Shown: piece after piece, positions 16,301 through 25,708 of the stretch
Layout: each line of letters starts with the position of its first letter
Numbering within the stretch: position 1 is the first letter of the stretch
NCBI GenBank assembly: GCA_903874965.1
Contig: CAIQUD010000003.1
Location: forward strand, 1-36,938
Direction of reading: 5' to 3'
Origin: an uncultured Actinomycetes bacterium
GTDB lineage: Bacteria; Actinomycetota; Acidimicrobiia; Acidimicrobiales; RAAP-2
Length of the DNA: 36,938 nucleotides
Notes under the pieces: generated by a model
Databases searched by the model: none
Told to the model about the DNA's origin: nothing
What the model saw: the letters and a program-made list of their open reading frames with translations, nothing else
Translations under genes and position numbers: made by a program

Positions 16301-18815
16301 GTCCAGGCGAGTCCTGCCCGCGGACAGCAATAGACGACCGATTGAGCGTGACCTTCTTTGTGAAGTTATCGAGGTGAAGAGTGATCTCCTTGACGTGGCG
16401 ATGCCCGCTGTCTTCAACTGAAGGTTGCAACAATGTGAGGTGGTCAGCGGAGACTTTGTGGGAAATCGACAAGAGGATTGATTGGTTGATCGCAGGCTGA
16501 TATGCGCCTTCGATCCATGCGGTTGTTGGGTCGCCATCAAAAGCGCTAGACGGCTGTTGCTCCGGGTTATTGGTGATGGGGTTGCCGTAGCTCGTCGCTG
16601 TCAATTGGGAAATGCCCGGGTAGAACGCGACCGTCTGTAGGTCCGAGGATCGATTCTTGAACAATGGCAGCGACTGTTGAGCTGGATTCGCGACCAACGG
16701 CACCTCATTGGCGGTCATGGGGTAACCAAAGGTGCTGTCAAGGGTGCCCCACGAGTCGAGCGATCGAACATTTGAATCGGTGATGACCAGGGTTGCGTCG
16801 TTTCGAAGTGCCGAGGAGAGGGCGGGCGACTTGGCGACGACGGAACCTGAATACGTGATGGACGTGTCGGTGGGAACGAGTCCGAGTGCCGCCATCTGGA
16901 CGAGGCCTTGACCGTCTCCAGCGACGAGCAAGGGCACTGAAGAACTTTCAATTCGAACCATATTGCGTGGGTGCGGGACGCCATAGACAAGAAGTGGAGC
17001 CGGATAGGGGGACCCAGGTGCAATGGCGAGGTCATCGGGACCAAATACCCTGCGCTTGATGGCAGCGACCTCCGCAGGGTTCCCGAAGGCCACAGGTTCT
17101 TCAAGACCAAGAGGCGTTGGCAAGAACTTATGCAAGTACAGGATCTGCGGTTGATTCAATCCATAGCGATTCGTCGGTAAATTCGATTGCAGGAGTAAAT
17201 CTCCTGAACCCATCAGGGAGGCAATGGGAGCCATTGCTTCTGATGGAATCGTTCCGTTTTGAAGGTCCTCATCGAGAGCACGAAGCAGGTTGACGGATCC
17301 GGGTTCACCTTGAACGACGGCCTGCCTACCCACATAAGGACGTTCGAGTAAGGCCGGCCAAATTGGATCGGCCGTCGTGCCAAAGGTGTAATAGGCAAAG
17401 TCTTCGCCGGGAACTCCAAGAACACTTGACGTTTGATGGTGGCTGTTCAGGTAGGCCGCAGCCTTGTTGACGTACTTCGGGAGCTCTTCATTTTGGCGAG
17501 CCATGTTCTTCGAAACAATTGATCCGTCAAACAGTGGTGAGAGATTGAGTGACGCAGCAATGACCGTCCCCCCGAGAAGCACGAGTCCGAGCTTGCGATT
17601 TCGGACTCGAATGGCTGAAACAAAGGCTCCGAGCATGAGCGCGAGACCAAGCACGGCAATCGGAAGCACGCGATTCGATGAGCGCATGGCCAAACCAATG
17701 GTGGAAGACTCCGCCGTCACCTTCAATGCAGAGCCAAACGGCGTCGGCTTATTGAGTGGATAGGCGGCGACTGCCAAGGCAATACCGAGCACGACCAGCC
17801 AAGCAGCGAAGGCTCGATAGCGCCACTTCACAAGGAATCCAGCGAGCAAGCACGTTGCTGGCACAGCAATGGAGAGACCAATGGCCCAATAGGAAGAGAC
17901 ATACGGTGCCGCTGCGGCAGTCCAAGGTTCAGACGAGTCTCGGCCGTAGAAGAACCAATAGCCGAGGCCCCTGAAGGCTTCAGATGCAAGGGAGGTGGAG
18001 GTAACGGTCGGAATGGTCTCGGTGAACTTGAGAATGTTGATCCCATAGGCGCCTTCGGCCCAGAGGCCCGCAATCCACCAGAGTGAGACTGCGGTCGTCA
18101 GTAGTCCGAGCTTTCCAACGACACGAAGGGCAGCCCTCACCGTGGTCTCGTTCGTATTGAAGACGGCGTAGAGGAGATAGAGCGCCGGGGCGAGGCCAAC
18201 AAAGAGGATCGAGGTCGCGTTGACACCACCGACAAGAGCGACACAAAGGGCGAAGAGCGCCGGATAGCGCCACCCTCCCTTGCGCAAACTGAGAATCGTG
18301 AAGGCGAGCATCCATCCGAGAGCTGCCCACGGCATGGTGATGGCCGAAATGCGCGTGATGTAGTCGATCACGAACGGCGTGAACATGTAGATGAAGGCTG
18401 CGGAAAGTGCGCCGCTACGACGGAACTTCAGGAGCCTGCAGAGGAAATACACACCTGCTCCGGCTGCGAAGAAGAGTGTTCCCATCCAAAGACGTTGAGC
18501 AATCCAGTCAGGAACTCCAAGGCCACTCATGGCCCAGTAGTAGGGACCCATAGGGAAGAGATAGCCAATGTTCTGGTGAGTGACCGTTCCGAGACCAACG
18601 TCCGGATTCCACATGGACCATGCGCTCGACATGAGTTTCGATGGATTGAGATACAAATAGGCCTTCGTATCTGCGGCAACCCAACCTGGCCTCGCCAGAA
18701 GAGAAGGCACATAGGCAAACAGCGCAAGGAAGAGATAGGGGAGCGAAGCCCTAGGCAAGCGGCGAGACCGCTGGCCAGAAGGTGACGCTTGTAGCTCGGT
18801 CTCTTGGTTGGTCAT
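13236..18815 (-). CDS. AftD-like arabinofuranosyltransferase fused to a C-terminal SAM methyltransferase
   Basis: A 1859-residue protein, far longer than the roughly 1400-residue mycobacterial AftD. Residues 1 to about 430 are a GT-C transmembrane domain with AADTKAYLYLNPSKL (Asp49 is the candidate catalytic residue) and LFPMGPYYWAMSGLG, the AftD/DUF3367 signature. The large extracytoplasmic part includes two carbohydrate-binding (F5/8 type C-like) modules with AFDGDPTTAW (near 758) and AIDGKAETAW (near 989). Helices resume near 1305-1446 and end with ILWPQHFGLANG. A polar, acidic linker of about 150 residues contains one hydrophobic Ala/Val-rich stretch. A class I methyltransferase follows, with IVDVGGGPGYF (near 1622), LLVEPEARP and SSNVLEHVPDPKAFLDEALR. 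ATG 18815 is preferred (AGGA just upstream) to GTG 18860, which has no ribosome binding site. The family transfers arabinofuranose from decaprenyl-phosphoarabinose; the substrate here is unknown. Confidence 0.88.
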   Translation of the reverse strand: MTNQETELQASPSGQRSRRLPRASLPYLFLALFAYVPSLLARPGWVAADTKAYLYLNPSKLMSSAWSMWNPDVGLGTVTHQNIGYLFPMGPYYWAMSGLGVPDWIAQRLWMGTLFFAAGAGVYFLCRLLKFRRSGALSAAFIYMFTPFVIDYITRISAITMPWAALGWMLAFTILSLRKGGWRYPALFALCVALVGGVNATSILFVGLAPALYLLYAVFNTNETTVRAALRVVGKLGLLTTAVSLWWIAGLWAEGAYGINILKFTETIPTVTSTSLASEAFRGLGYWFFYGRDSSEPWTAAAAPYVSSYWAIGLSIAVPATCLLAGFLVKWRYRAFAAWLVVLGIALAVAAYPLNKPTPFGSALKVTAESSTIGLAMRSSNRVLPIAVLGLALMLGAFVSAIRVRNRKLGLVLLGGTVIAASLNLSPLFDGSIVSKNMARQNEELPKYVNKAAAYLNSHHQTSSVLGVPGEDFAYYTFGTTADPIWPALLERPYVGRQAVVQGEPGSVNLLRALDEDLQNGTIPSEAMAPIASLMGSGDLLLQSNLPTNRYGLNQPQILYLHKFLPTPLGLEEPVAFGNPAEVAAIKRRVFGPDDLAIAPGSPYPAPLLVYGVPHPRNMVRIESSSVPLLVAGDGQGLVQMAALGLVPTDTSITYSGSVVAKSPALSSALRNDATLVITDSNVRSLDSWGTLDSTFGYPMTANEVPLVANPAQQSLPLFKNRSSDLQTVAFYPGISQLTATSYGNPITNNPEQQPSSAFDGDPTTAWIEGAYQPAINQSILLSISHKVSADHLTLLQPSVEDSGHRHVKEITLHLDNFTKKVTLNRSSIAVRGQDSPGQTISFPMKSFRHLTITIDATNEPGRKDFSTANAIGFAEISVTGLTPIHESLRMPIDLTNKVGASAINHRMVIVNNRLVLPRHGLSRAVYLPNPREFSVGGILRANRDATDPTINALLGRTGNASTSASTVIGTDSTSRLASNVNAGSWSAIDGKAETAWVPDVSTKNGQSMTVNLSKSISVDHLNMDLVNDGHHGLPSLISLSNGLQTVTVPMPGIPPPASSENGSTSAVTVQLPTTLTGKTFTLTIVKKVAPKIIDFSTFGPSSLPIGIAELGLPGVAAPKTPDTVDLPCRSDVLFVNGMPVPITAHGSVADLIGGKGLRFTGCSPSTSFNKGLNQIESVQTSNIGVTADLVGFGSDIGGGPLPQNQSEFQLPAAPAATHVELTSQSRTSLKGSFIGTGAPGTLVLGQSLSSGWKLAIDGKAVTYSPRLVDGFANGWDLPAFSLGKKHTVSLTWTPQTVVNWSLYASMVGFVVVLGLAILPRRRRRTTAHSEADEEVTPPTLLSRSVGMNEIGRPSIVTSVVVVVIAMLCTSWLAIVPLAVLAVLLFTSRIGRMLSMLAAATGLVLAAGSMIAQAHKWPWNILWPQHFGLANGAVWASLAILLVDATIERSASRSTERGGPIDPSEDRFPTSDDDSSGPSDVNLLPLRSPLATLAVSTIGSDLESTEPSIQPLSNEGALAPGETAFVPGAVVSAVPAAGMVAAAGLTARKAFDAPDANDKVQAVDYTDVEERPTTIPTGLRRSIALFQAFKVEQTDPDRFYRTLAEDTANQLAIFTPLFNRTIVDVGGGPGYFSEAFEARGARVLLVEPEARPVEVRPVDQPFASFEERHEYAVKPGRLHQQRTIAGDGVRLPFADDSIDIAFSSNVLEHVPDPKAFLDEALRVTKPNGTVYCSFTVWKSPWGGHETSPWHLFGGNYAARRYERKHGRPPGNLFGSSLFKVRVADALKLVKAREDVSLVWAFPRYYPEWAAWIIKVPIFREFVTWNLLLVLRKDVEVSEPRVAEPPMQGLRRPVQPSDPS

Positions 18816-18835
18816 AGGGTCCTGGTCACTTCTGG

Positions 18836-18841
18836 AGTTTA
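18836..18841 (-). promoter_or_regulatory. Candidate -10 box for the AftD-like gene
   Basis: TAAACT on the minus strand, about 20 bp before ATG 18815, giving a short leader. It overlaps the plus-strand box TATTCT, so the two divergent genes may share a promoter core. Confidence 0.3.
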
Positions 18842-18845
18842 TTCT
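18840..18845 (+). promoter_or_regulatory. coaE: Candidate -10 box for coaE
   Basis: TATTCT lies 43 bp upstream of the coaE ATG in the 73-bp divergent gap, overlapping the opposite-strand TAAACT. The leader would contain the GGGAGG ribosome binding site at 18875-18880. No -35 is obvious. Confidence 0.35.
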
Positions 18846-18888
18846 CCTAGAGGTTGCCACGAATGGGGCAGCACGGGAGGCAAGTTTG

Positions 18889-19515
18889 ATGTTCGCAGTT
18901 GGACTCAGTGGTGGAATTGGTTCAGGGAAGTCAACCGTGGCGGATCTCTTGGTCGACTACGGCGCAATTCTGATCGACGCCGACCAAGTGGCACGTGACA
19001 TTGTCGAGCCGGGAAAGCCTGCGTTGGCAGCCCTCGTGGAGCGATTTGGACCAGGGATTCTTGATGCCGATGGAAGGCTTGACCGTGCATCGCTTGCAGC
19101 GGCGACCTTTGGGGATCCGGAAGCCCTCAAGGCACTCAATGCGCTGACCCACCCGGCCATTGGCATCGAAATGGTGGAGCAGCGCGCCGCCTTGGTCGAT
19201 CAGGACGTTGTTGTCGTCTTCGCCGTGCCACTTCTCAGAGAAGAGCACAAGGCTCTTTTGCACTTCGACGTCGTCGTCGTCGTTGATTGCCCGACGGAAC
19301 TCGCCCTCAAGCGACTGGTGGAGGTGCGAGGTATGGATCGCGTTGATGCAGAGCGTCGTATTGCTGCGCAAATCTCTCGTGAAGAGCGAACCAAACTTGC
19401 CGATCGAGTCGTCGACAACAGTGGTGACCTCAGGGCTTTGACCGAGTTGACGACGTCGCTTTGGGCTTGGATTAACGAACAACGAAGTGCACACGATCGG
19501 AACGTACGTGGCTGA
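18889..19515 (+). CDS. coaE: Dephospho-CoA kinase
   Basis: Catalyses the last step of coenzyme A synthesis, phosphorylating the 3'-hydroxyl of dephospho-CoA. The 208-residue product has the P-loop [12 protein letters not shown] at the N-terminus, the DADQVAR motif, VPLLRE and a lid region [18 protein letters not shown] with R-x(n)-QIS. ATG 18889 begins the conserved MFAVGLSGG and has GGGAGG 8 nt upstream; longer in-frame starts lie in the divergent gap. There is no C-terminal UPF0157 extension of the kind found in mycobacteria. The stop overlaps the preferred uvrB start by 8 nt, so the two are probably co-translated. Confidence 0.96.
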   Translation: MFAVGLSGGIGSGKSTVADLLVDYGAILIDADQVARDIVEPGKPALAALVERFGPGILDADGRLDRASLAAATFGDPEALKALNALTHPAIGIEMVEQRAALVDQDVVVVFAVPLLREEHKALLHFDVVVVVDCPTELALKRLVEVRGMDRVDAERRIAAQISREERTKLADRVVDNSGDLRALTELTTSLWAWINEQRSAHDRNVRG

Positions 19516-21559
19516 GTTTGAGGTCGTCTCGGTCTTTGAACCGGCTGGAGATCAACCAACGGCAATTCGAACCCTTGTCGATGCCATCGGGGCCGGCGAG
19601 CGATATGTGGCACTCGAAGGCATTACCGGTTCTGGCAAGACGGCAACAATTGCGTGGACGATTGCTGAACTGAAGCGTCCGACGCTCATTATCGAACCGA
19701 ACAAATCGCTCGCAGCACAACTTTCTTCTGAGCTGCGAGATCTGTTTCCCAACAACCGAGTTGAGTTCTTCGTTTCCTATTACGACTACTACCAGCCAGA
19801 GGCCTACCTGCCGACGACGGACACGTACATCGAGAAGGATTCGTCGATCAACGACGAGATCGATCGGCTACGTCACGCCGCCACTTCGTCGCTCTTGACT
19901 CGCCGGGATGTCATTGTCGTTGCGTCGGTTTCGTGCATCTATGGACTTGGTTCGCCCTCTGAATATGCCGATCGCATGCTTGGACTCATTGTGGGCGAGG
20001 ACTACGACCAAGCCATCCTGCTGCGTCGCTTGGTTGATCTCCAATACGACCGCAATGACGTGAATCTCATCCGAGGCACCTTCAGGCGCCGAGGTGACAC
20101 CGTTGAGATTCACCCTGCCTTCGAAGAGCGTGCGCTTCGCTTGGAGTTCTTTGGCGACACGCTCGAGCGAATCTCGACCTTTGATGCATTGACCGGCGAA
20201 GTTGGACCGCCCCTCGACGATGCGGTGCTGTTTGCGGCAACGCACTACGCAACCGGCGAAGAAACAATGCGCCGTGCGATTTCGTCCATTGAGGATGAAC
20301 TGCGGGATCGGCTCCAGGTGCTCACGGCCGAAGGCAAGCTCCTCGAGGCTCAGCGGCTTCGATCGCGAACTGAGTATGACCTTGAGATGTTGCAAGAGAC
20401 GGGTTCGTGCTCGGGAGTCGAGAATTACAGCCGGCACCTTGACGGTCGACGTGCCGGTGAACCTCCCTACACCTTGCTCGACTACTTTCCCGAGGACTTC
20501 CTCATCGTCATCGATGAGAGCCACGTTGCGGTTCCGCAGATCCATGGGCAATACGCCGGTGACCGTTCTCGCAAAATGAATCTGGTCGAGCATGGATTTC
20601 GCCTTCCGAGCGCATTGGACAATCGGCCACTCACCTTTGAAGAATTCATGGCTCGGGCTCCGCAGCTCGTCTTCGTTTCCGCTACTCCAGGGCCATATGA
20701 GGCGGAAATCTCTTCGACGAAGGCCCAACAGGTCATTCGACCGACTGGCCTCCTCGACCCACCAGTAACGGTGCTGCCGACGAAGGGTCAGGTCGACGAC
20801 CTGATGGAGCGCGTCGACGCCACGATCAGCGTTGGAGATCGAGTGCTTGTCACCACGCTGACCAAGAAGATGGCAGAAGATCTCACCGACTATTTGCTCG
20901 ATCGAGGGATCAAGGTTCGCTACCTGCACTCCGACATTGACACGGTGACGAGAATTGAAGTGCTCCGTCAACTTCGACTTGGTGAGATTGACGTAGTGGT
21001 TGGCATCAACCTCTTGCGTGAGGGTCTAGATCTTCCTGAGGTTGCCCTCGTGGCAATTCTCGATGCCGACAAGGAAGGGTTTCTCCGCTCGACACCTGCA
21101 CTCATCCAAACCATGGGACGGGCCGCTCGTAACGTCCGTGGGCAAGTGATTCTCTATGCCGATGTCATGACGGACTCCATGGCCCGTGCGATTCAGATCA
21201 CCGAAGATCGTCGAGCGGTGCAAATTGCACACAACACGGCCAACGGCATTGATCCAACGACGATCACGAAGTCCGTAACTGACCTGCTGGGCCGACTCCG
21301 ACGCAATGAGGAGTCTGGTGCCACCCGGCGTTCAACACGCTCGCTCGGAGATGAGCGGCGGCGAAATGCTCGTCTCACCGAACCAGTGACCTCATCGGGC
21401 GCACTTGAAGACCTTCTTCGACAAGTTGAAGCCGAAATGTTGGCAGCAGCAGCTGCGTTGCGGTTTGAAGAAGCAGCACTTTTGCGGGACGAACTCCAAG
21501 TTCTGCGGGCTCAGGATCCTTCCCGAGTTGAGGAACTCGTGGTACTGGACGAGGGGTGA
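19508..21559 (+). CDS. uvrB: UvrABC excinuclease subunit B
   Basis: DNA damage-verifying helicase of nucleotide excision repair, handed damage by UvrA and then binding UvrC. The 683-residue product has APAGDQP-like [11 protein letters not shown], Walker [14 protein letters not shown], the beta-hairpin [12 protein letters not shown] that clamps damaged [13 protein letters not shown], the Walker B region [11 protein letters not shown], motif [10 protein letters not shown], helicase motifs V/VI ([31 protein letters not shown] split here) and a C-terminal UVR coiled-coil near [17 protein letters not shown] 19508 gives MAEFEVVS and overlaps coaE by 8 nt; GTG 19487 is possible and would add seven residues. 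Neither has a strong Shine-Dalgarno sequence, in line with translational coupling. Confidence 0.96.
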   Translation: MAEFEVVSVFEPAGDQPTAIRTLVDAIGAGERYVALEGITGSGKTATIAWTIAELKRPTLIIEPNKSLAAQLSSELRDLFPNNRVEFFVSYYDYYQPEAYLPTTDTYIEKDSSINDEIDRLRHAATSSLLTRRDVIVVASVSCIYGLGSPSEYADRMLGLIVGEDYDQAILLRRLVDLQYDRNDVNLIRGTFRRRGDTVEIHPAFEERALRLEFFGDTLERISTFDALTGEVGPPLDDAVLFAATHYATGEETMRRAISSIEDELRDRLQVLTAEGKLLEAQRLRSRTEYDLEMLQETGSCSGVENYSRHLDGRRAGEPPYTLLDYFPEDFLIVIDESHVAVPQIHGQYAGDRSRKMNLVEHGFRLPSALDNRPLTFEEFMARAPQLVFVSATPGPYEAEISSTKAQQVIRPTGLLDPPVTVLPTKGQVDDLMERVDATISVGDRVLVTTLTKKMAEDLTDYLLDRGIKVRYLHSDIDTVTRIEVLRQLRLGEIDVVVGINLLREGLDLPEVALVAILDADKEGFLRSTPALIQTMGRAARNVRGQVILYADVMTDSMARAIQITEDRRAVQIAHNTANGIDPTTITKSVTDLLGRLRRNEESGATRRSTRSLGDERRRNARLTEPVTSSGALEDLLRQVEAEMLAAAAALRFEEAALLRDELQVLRAQDPSRVEELVVLDEG

Positions 21560-21570
21560 GACCTCTCCGG

Positions 21571-21576
21571 TAGCCT
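21571..21576 (+). promoter_or_regulatory. uvrA: Candidate -10 box for a leaderless uvrA mRNA
   Basis: TAGCCT ends 7 nt before the uvrA ATG at 21584, in a 24-bp gap that has no Shine-Dalgarno sequence. That spacing would put the transcription start on the A of the ATG. The same GGTAGCCT occurs at 1054-1061 upstream of rpsA. Confidence 0.4.
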
Positions 21577-21583
21577 CGCCTCC

Positions 21584-24424
21584 ATGTCGTCCAAGCTCGT
21601 CATCAGAGGTGCACGCGAACACAACCTGAAGGATGTTTCGCTCGAGTTACCTCGAGACCGTCTGATCGTCTTCACCGGGCTCTCGGGTTCAGGGAAGAGT
21701 TCGCTCGCCTTCGACACCATTTACGCAGAGGGACAACGGCGATACGTCGAATCACTCTCGGCCTATGCCCGACAGTTTCTTGGGCAAATGGACAAGCCCG
21801 ACGTCGACTTCATTGAAGGCCTCTCACCAGCTATCTCAATCGATCAGAAGTCAGCCTCACGGAATCCCAGGTCGACTGTTGGAACCGTGACCGAGGTCTA
21901 TGACTACCTCCGGCTCCTTTGGGCACGAATTGGCCATCCCCACTGCCCAACTTGTGGACGTCCGGTCACCCGCCAGACTCCGCAACAAATTGTTGACCGG
22001 ATCCTCCAGATGGACGAAGGAACGAAGTTTCTTGTCTTGGCGCCCGTTGTCCGAGGGAGAAAGGGCGAGTACTCCACACTGCTCGACGACCTCGCGAAGC
22101 AAGGATTTGCTCGAGTTCGCGTTGATGATGAGGTCATTGAGTTGGCGGACCGGAGTGAGGTTGACCTCGCTCGCTATGAGAACCACACGATTGAGGTCAT
22201 TGTTGACCGCTTAGTGCTGAAGGCATCGGCGAGGACGCGACTTACTGAGTCAATTGAAACAGCGCTCGGCTTGACTGGCGGAACAGCAGAGATTGAAGTC
22301 CTTCATGATGAGGGGTCGGAACGCATTCCGTTCAGCCAACACCTTGCCTGCTCCTATGACGGCACCAGTTTTGAAGAGCCGGCCCCTCGAACGTTTTCGT
22401 TCAACTCACCCTACGGAGCATGCCCCGCTTGTGTAGGCCTCGGTACCACCTATGAAGTGGACCCAGACCTCGTGGTGCAGAACGACGAATTGAGTCTCAA
22501 TGACGGAGCAATCGCCCCATGGGCATCTGCTCGTTCTGAATACTTTGTCGGACTGCTGAGAGGCGTCGCAGAGCTCGGTGGATTCAGCCCCGATGCTCCG
22601 TGGTCAACCTTGACGAAGAAGCAACGTGAGCTTGTGTTATCTGGGACCGGAGCAAAGAAGGTCCAGGTTCAGTACAAGAACCGATTCGGACGCGGCCGGA
22701 ACTACACCTCAGAGTTCGAAGGCGTCGTTCCCTGGCTGAAGCGTCGTCATAGTGAGGCAGAGTCAGACTGGGGGAGAGAGCAAGTCGAAGCATTTATGCG
22801 CGAGGCGCCCTGCCCTTCGTGCGCAGGTGCCCGACTCAAGCCCGAGTCGCTTGCCGTCACTGTGTGTGGCATGAGCATTGCGGCATTCTGCGAACTTGCC
22901 ATTGGCGAAAGCCTTGCAACAATCAATTCGCTTGAACTCTCTGATCGTGAGCACTTGATTGCCGATCGGGTGGTCAAGGAGATCACGGAACGAATGGCGT
23001 TCTTGCTTGATGTCGGTCTTGATTACCTCTCCCTTAGTCGCTCTTCTGCAACATTGTCTGGTGGGGAAGCTCAGAGAATTCGGCTGGCTTCTCAAATAGG
23101 TAGCGGCCTTGTTGGCGTGCTGTACGTACTCGATGAGCCTTCCATTGGGCTTCATCAGCGCGACAATCAACGCTTGATTGCGACGCTCGAGCGACTTCGA
23201 GACCTTGGCAACACCGTCATCGTGGTTGAGCATGACGAAGAGACCATTCGAGCGGCTGACTATGCCGTTGATATTGGTCCCGGGGCTGGTGAGCATGGTG
23301 GTCACGTCATTCATGCAGGTCCGGTGAGTGGGCGAGGTGGCCTGCTCACGAACAAACTGTCAGTAACGGGGCAATACCTGTCTGGCAAGAAGTCCATCAA
23401 GGTGCCGTCCACACGTCGCCCAGGCTCAGGCGAACACCTCGTCGTCCGCGGTGCGAAGGAGCACAATCTTCGTGACCTCGACGTCGCCTTCCCGCTCGGC
23501 ACTTTCACCGCCGTCACTGGAGTTTCAGGTTCCGGAAAGTCGACCCTCGTCAATGAGATCCTGCTGAAGAGCTTGGTGCACCAGATTCATCGTGCGCGTG
23601 AACTGCCTGGTCGTCACCGGACCATTGAAGGCGTCTCGCTGATTGACAAGGTGGTCAGTGTCGATCAGGCGCCGATCGGGCGAACGCCTCGGTCGAATCC
23701 AGCAACGTATACCGGCGTGTTCGATCACGTTCGTAAGTTGTTTGCGCTTGCTCCTGAGTCAAAGGTTCGCGGGTATCAGCCTGGTCGTTTCAGCTTCAAC
23801 GTAAAGGGCGGCCGATGCGAGGCATGCTCGGGTGACGGCACCTTGAAGATCGAAATGCACTTTCTCCCTGATGTGTATGTCCCTTGTGAAGTTTGCGGGG
23901 GAGCGCGTTACAACCGTGACACGCTCGAGGTGAAATTCCGCGGAAAGACGATTGCTGACGTTCTGCAAATGCCATGCGAAGAGGCGTTGCTGTTCTTTGA
24001 GAAGCAACCACCGATCGTCAGGCACCTTCAGACGCTCTGTGACGTTGGGCTTGGCTATGTCCGCTTGGGTCAAGCGGCAACCACGCTGTCCGGGGGCGAA
24101 GCCCAGCGCGTGAAACTCGCGACCGAACTCGCTCGACGGCCAACGGGCCACACGCTCTATGTCCTTGATGAGCCCACCACTGGGTTGCATTTTGATGACG
24201 TCGCACGGCTTCTTGGCGTGCTGCAACGTCTGGTTGATCAGGGCAATACGGTCGTCGTGATCGAGCACAGCCTCGATGTCGTGAAGTGTGCCGACTGGGT
24301 CATTGATCTCGGCCCGGAAGGTGGAAATCGAGGCGGAAAGCTTCTGGCCGAAGGCACTCCTGAACAGGTTGCCTTGGTGAAGGAGAGCTTCACGGGTCAG
24401 TGGTTGAAGAAGCTGCTTCCGTGA
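21584..24424 (+). CDS. uvrA: UvrABC excinuclease subunit A
   Basis: Damage-sensing ABC ATPase dimer of excision repair, 946 residues, a full-length family member. The first nucleotide-binding domain has [14 protein letters not shown] and signature [14 protein letters not shown] with Walker [16 protein letters not shown]; the second has [29 protein letters not shown] and [12 protein letters not shown]. The zinc module of the second half is intact (CEAC and CEVC about 19 residues apart). In the first-half zinc module the second pair CPAC is intact, but the first pair reads ACSYDG, with Asp where E. coli has Cys256. Actinobacterial UvrA proteins are known to vary here. ATG 21584 follows uvrB by 24 bp with no Shine-Dalgarno sequence and may be leaderless. 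It converges on nadA. Confidence 0.97.
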   Translation: MSSKLVIRGAREHNLKDVSLELPRDRLIVFTGLSGSGKSSLAFDTIYAEGQRRYVESLSAYARQFLGQMDKPDVDFIEGLSPAISIDQKSASRNPRSTVGTVTEVYDYLRLLWARIGHPHCPTCGRPVTRQTPQQIVDRILQMDEGTKFLVLAPVVRGRKGEYSTLLDDLAKQGFARVRVDDEVIELADRSEVDLARYENHTIEVIVDRLVLKASARTRLTESIETALGLTGGTAEIEVLHDEGSERIPFSQHLACSYDGTSFEEPAPRTFSFNSPYGACPACVGLGTTYEVDPDLVVQNDELSLNDGAIAPWASARSEYFVGLLRGVAELGGFSPDAPWSTLTKKQRELVLSGTGAKKVQVQYKNRFGRGRNYTSEFEGVVPWLKRRHSEAESDWGREQVEAFMREAPCPSCAGARLKPESLAVTVCGMSIAAFCELAIGESLATINSLELSDREHLIADRVVKEITERMAFLLDVGLDYLSLSRSSATLSGGEAQRIRLASQIGSGLVGVLYVLDEPSIGLHQRDNQRLIATLERLRDLGNTVIVVEHDEETIRAADYAVDIGPGAGEHGGHVIHAGPVSGRGGLLTNKLSVTGQYLSGKKSIKVPSTRRPGSGEHLVVRGAKEHNLRDLDVAFPLGTFTAVTGVSGSGKSTLVNEILLKSLVHQIHRARELPGRHRTIEGVSLIDKVVSVDQAPIGRTPRSNPATYTGVFDHVRKLFALAPESKVRGYQPGRFSFNVKGGRCEACSGDGTLKIEMHFLPDVYVPCEVCGGARYNRDTLEVKFRGKTIADVLQMPCEEALLFFEKQPPIVRHLQTLCDVGLGYVRLGQAATTLSGGEAQRVKLATELARRPTGHTLYVLDEPTTGLHFDDVARLLGVLQRLVDQGNTVVVIEHSLDVVKCADWVIDLGPEGGNRGGKLLAEGTPEQVALVKESFTGQWLKKLLP

Positions 24425-24490
24425 CGTCGTTTCTCTCCGTTGGCTAGCGAAGCGGCGAGTAAGCGAACTTCAACCAGCAGTCATCGACAG

Positions 24491-25606
24491 CTAAATGATG
24501 GTCAACATTCGTTCGAGAGCAACTTTGGCCCACTCGGCCGTCTCGGGTTCAACGGTGATTTGATTCGGACGTTCGCCGGCGACAAGCGCTTCCAAGATCC
24601 AAGCAAGGTGGGGAAGATCAATTCTCGCCATCGTTGCGCAAGGACACACGAGTGGATCAAGACACTCGACGTGGAGATCTGGATGTTCTTTTGCTAGACG
24701 ATTGACCAAGTGCACCTCGGTGGCGATGCCAATTGCGGTTCCGCTCGGCGCAGCTTCAACGGCGCGAATTATGGCGTCGGTTGATCCAACGACATCGGCA
24801 AGTTCAACCGTTTCATGCGCACACTCAGGGTGCACCAGTACGAAGCCTTCTGGATGGCGGGTTCGAAAATCCGCAATGTGTTCCGGACGGAATCGTTGAT
24901 GAACCGAGCAATGTCCCTTCCAGAGCAACAAGGTTGAGGTTTCAACGGCCTTCGGATCAAGTCCACCAAGTTCGAATCTCGGGTTGTAGAGCAACATGGT
25001 GTCGGGATCGAAACCGAGCTGATAACCCGTATTGCGTCCAAGGTGCTGGTCGGGGAAGAAGAGCACTCGATCCCCCCGAGTCCTGCCGTCGACCTCTTCG
25101 AGGAGGGCCCAAGTAAGGACAGCCTTCGCGTTTGATGAGGTGCAAACTGCTCCTCCGTTGCGACCAACGAAAGCTTTCAGTGCTGCGGACGAGTTCATAT
25201 AGGTAATGGGAACGACCCGCTCAAGGTCGATGACCCTTCCGAGGGCATCCCAAGCATCTTGGACGGCATCAATGTCTGCCATGTCGGCCATTGAGCAACC
25301 GGCATTGAGATCAGGGAGAAAAACTTGCTGGTGAGGGCCGGTCAAGATGTCCGCCGACTCCGCCATGAAGTGCACTCCACAGAAAACGATTGACGCTGCG
25401 GCGGTGTTGTCTGCGGCGATTCGGCTAAGACCGAAGGAGTCACCGCGTGCATCGGCGAATGCCATGACATCGTCATGCTGGTAGTGGTGACCAAGAATCA
25501 TGCAGGTGTCACCGAGACTCGCCTTGGCGATCGTGATCATGTCCAAGAGGTCTTCTCGCCGAGCACTGGTGTACCGCTCGCCAAGGGTGCGTTGGATTCT
25601 GAGCAT
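24491..25606 (-). CDS. nadA: Quinolinate synthase A
   Basis: Makes quinolinate from iminoaspartate and dihydroxyacetone phosphate in de novo NAD synthesis, using a [4Fe-4S] cluster. The 371-residue product is the longer NadA form. The three cluster ligands are visible in NAGCSMAD, VHPECAHE and DPLVCPCATM. Substrate-binding motifs include GHHYQHDDV near the N-terminus, YMNSSAALKAF, TSSNAKAV, FFPDQHLGRNTG and WKGHCSVHQRF. ATG 25606 is preferred, with GGGG 5 nt upstream; GTG 25612 is the alternative. The usual partners nadB and nadC are not nearby. The gene sits alone on the minus strand between uvrA and uvrC, converging on uvrA and diverging from uvrC. Confidence 0.95.
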   Translation of the reverse strand: MLRIQRTLGERYTSARREDLLDMITIAKASLGDTCMILGHHYQHDDVMAFADARGDSFGLSRIAADNTAAASIVFCGVHFMAESADILTGPHQQVFLPDLNAGCSMADMADIDAVQDAWDALGRVIDLERVVPITYMNSSAALKAFVGRNGGAVCTSSNAKAVLTWALLEEVDGRTRGDRVLFFPDQHLGRNTGYQLGFDPDTMLLYNPRFELGGLDPKAVETSTLLLWKGHCSVHQRFRPEHIADFRTRHPEGFVLVHPECAHETVELADVVGSTDAIIRAVEAAPSGTAIGIATEVHLVNRLAKEHPDLHVECLDPLVCPCATMARIDLPHLAWILEALVAGERPNQITVEPETAEWAKVALERMLTII

Positions 25607-25708
25607 GCTCACCCCATCACGATCGGGCCGCCTCGACCTTCAAGGCTTCCTTGAGCCTAGTTGTGGACGCAGTTTTCATTCCCACTTGTGGCATGGTTCA
25701 CTCTGACT

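Noticed and set aside
19868-20971. Long minus-strand open frame (367 codons) opposite uvrB
   Set aside because: uvrB is unmistakable on the plus strand; the antisense frame has no recognisable motif and depends on uvrB codon bias.
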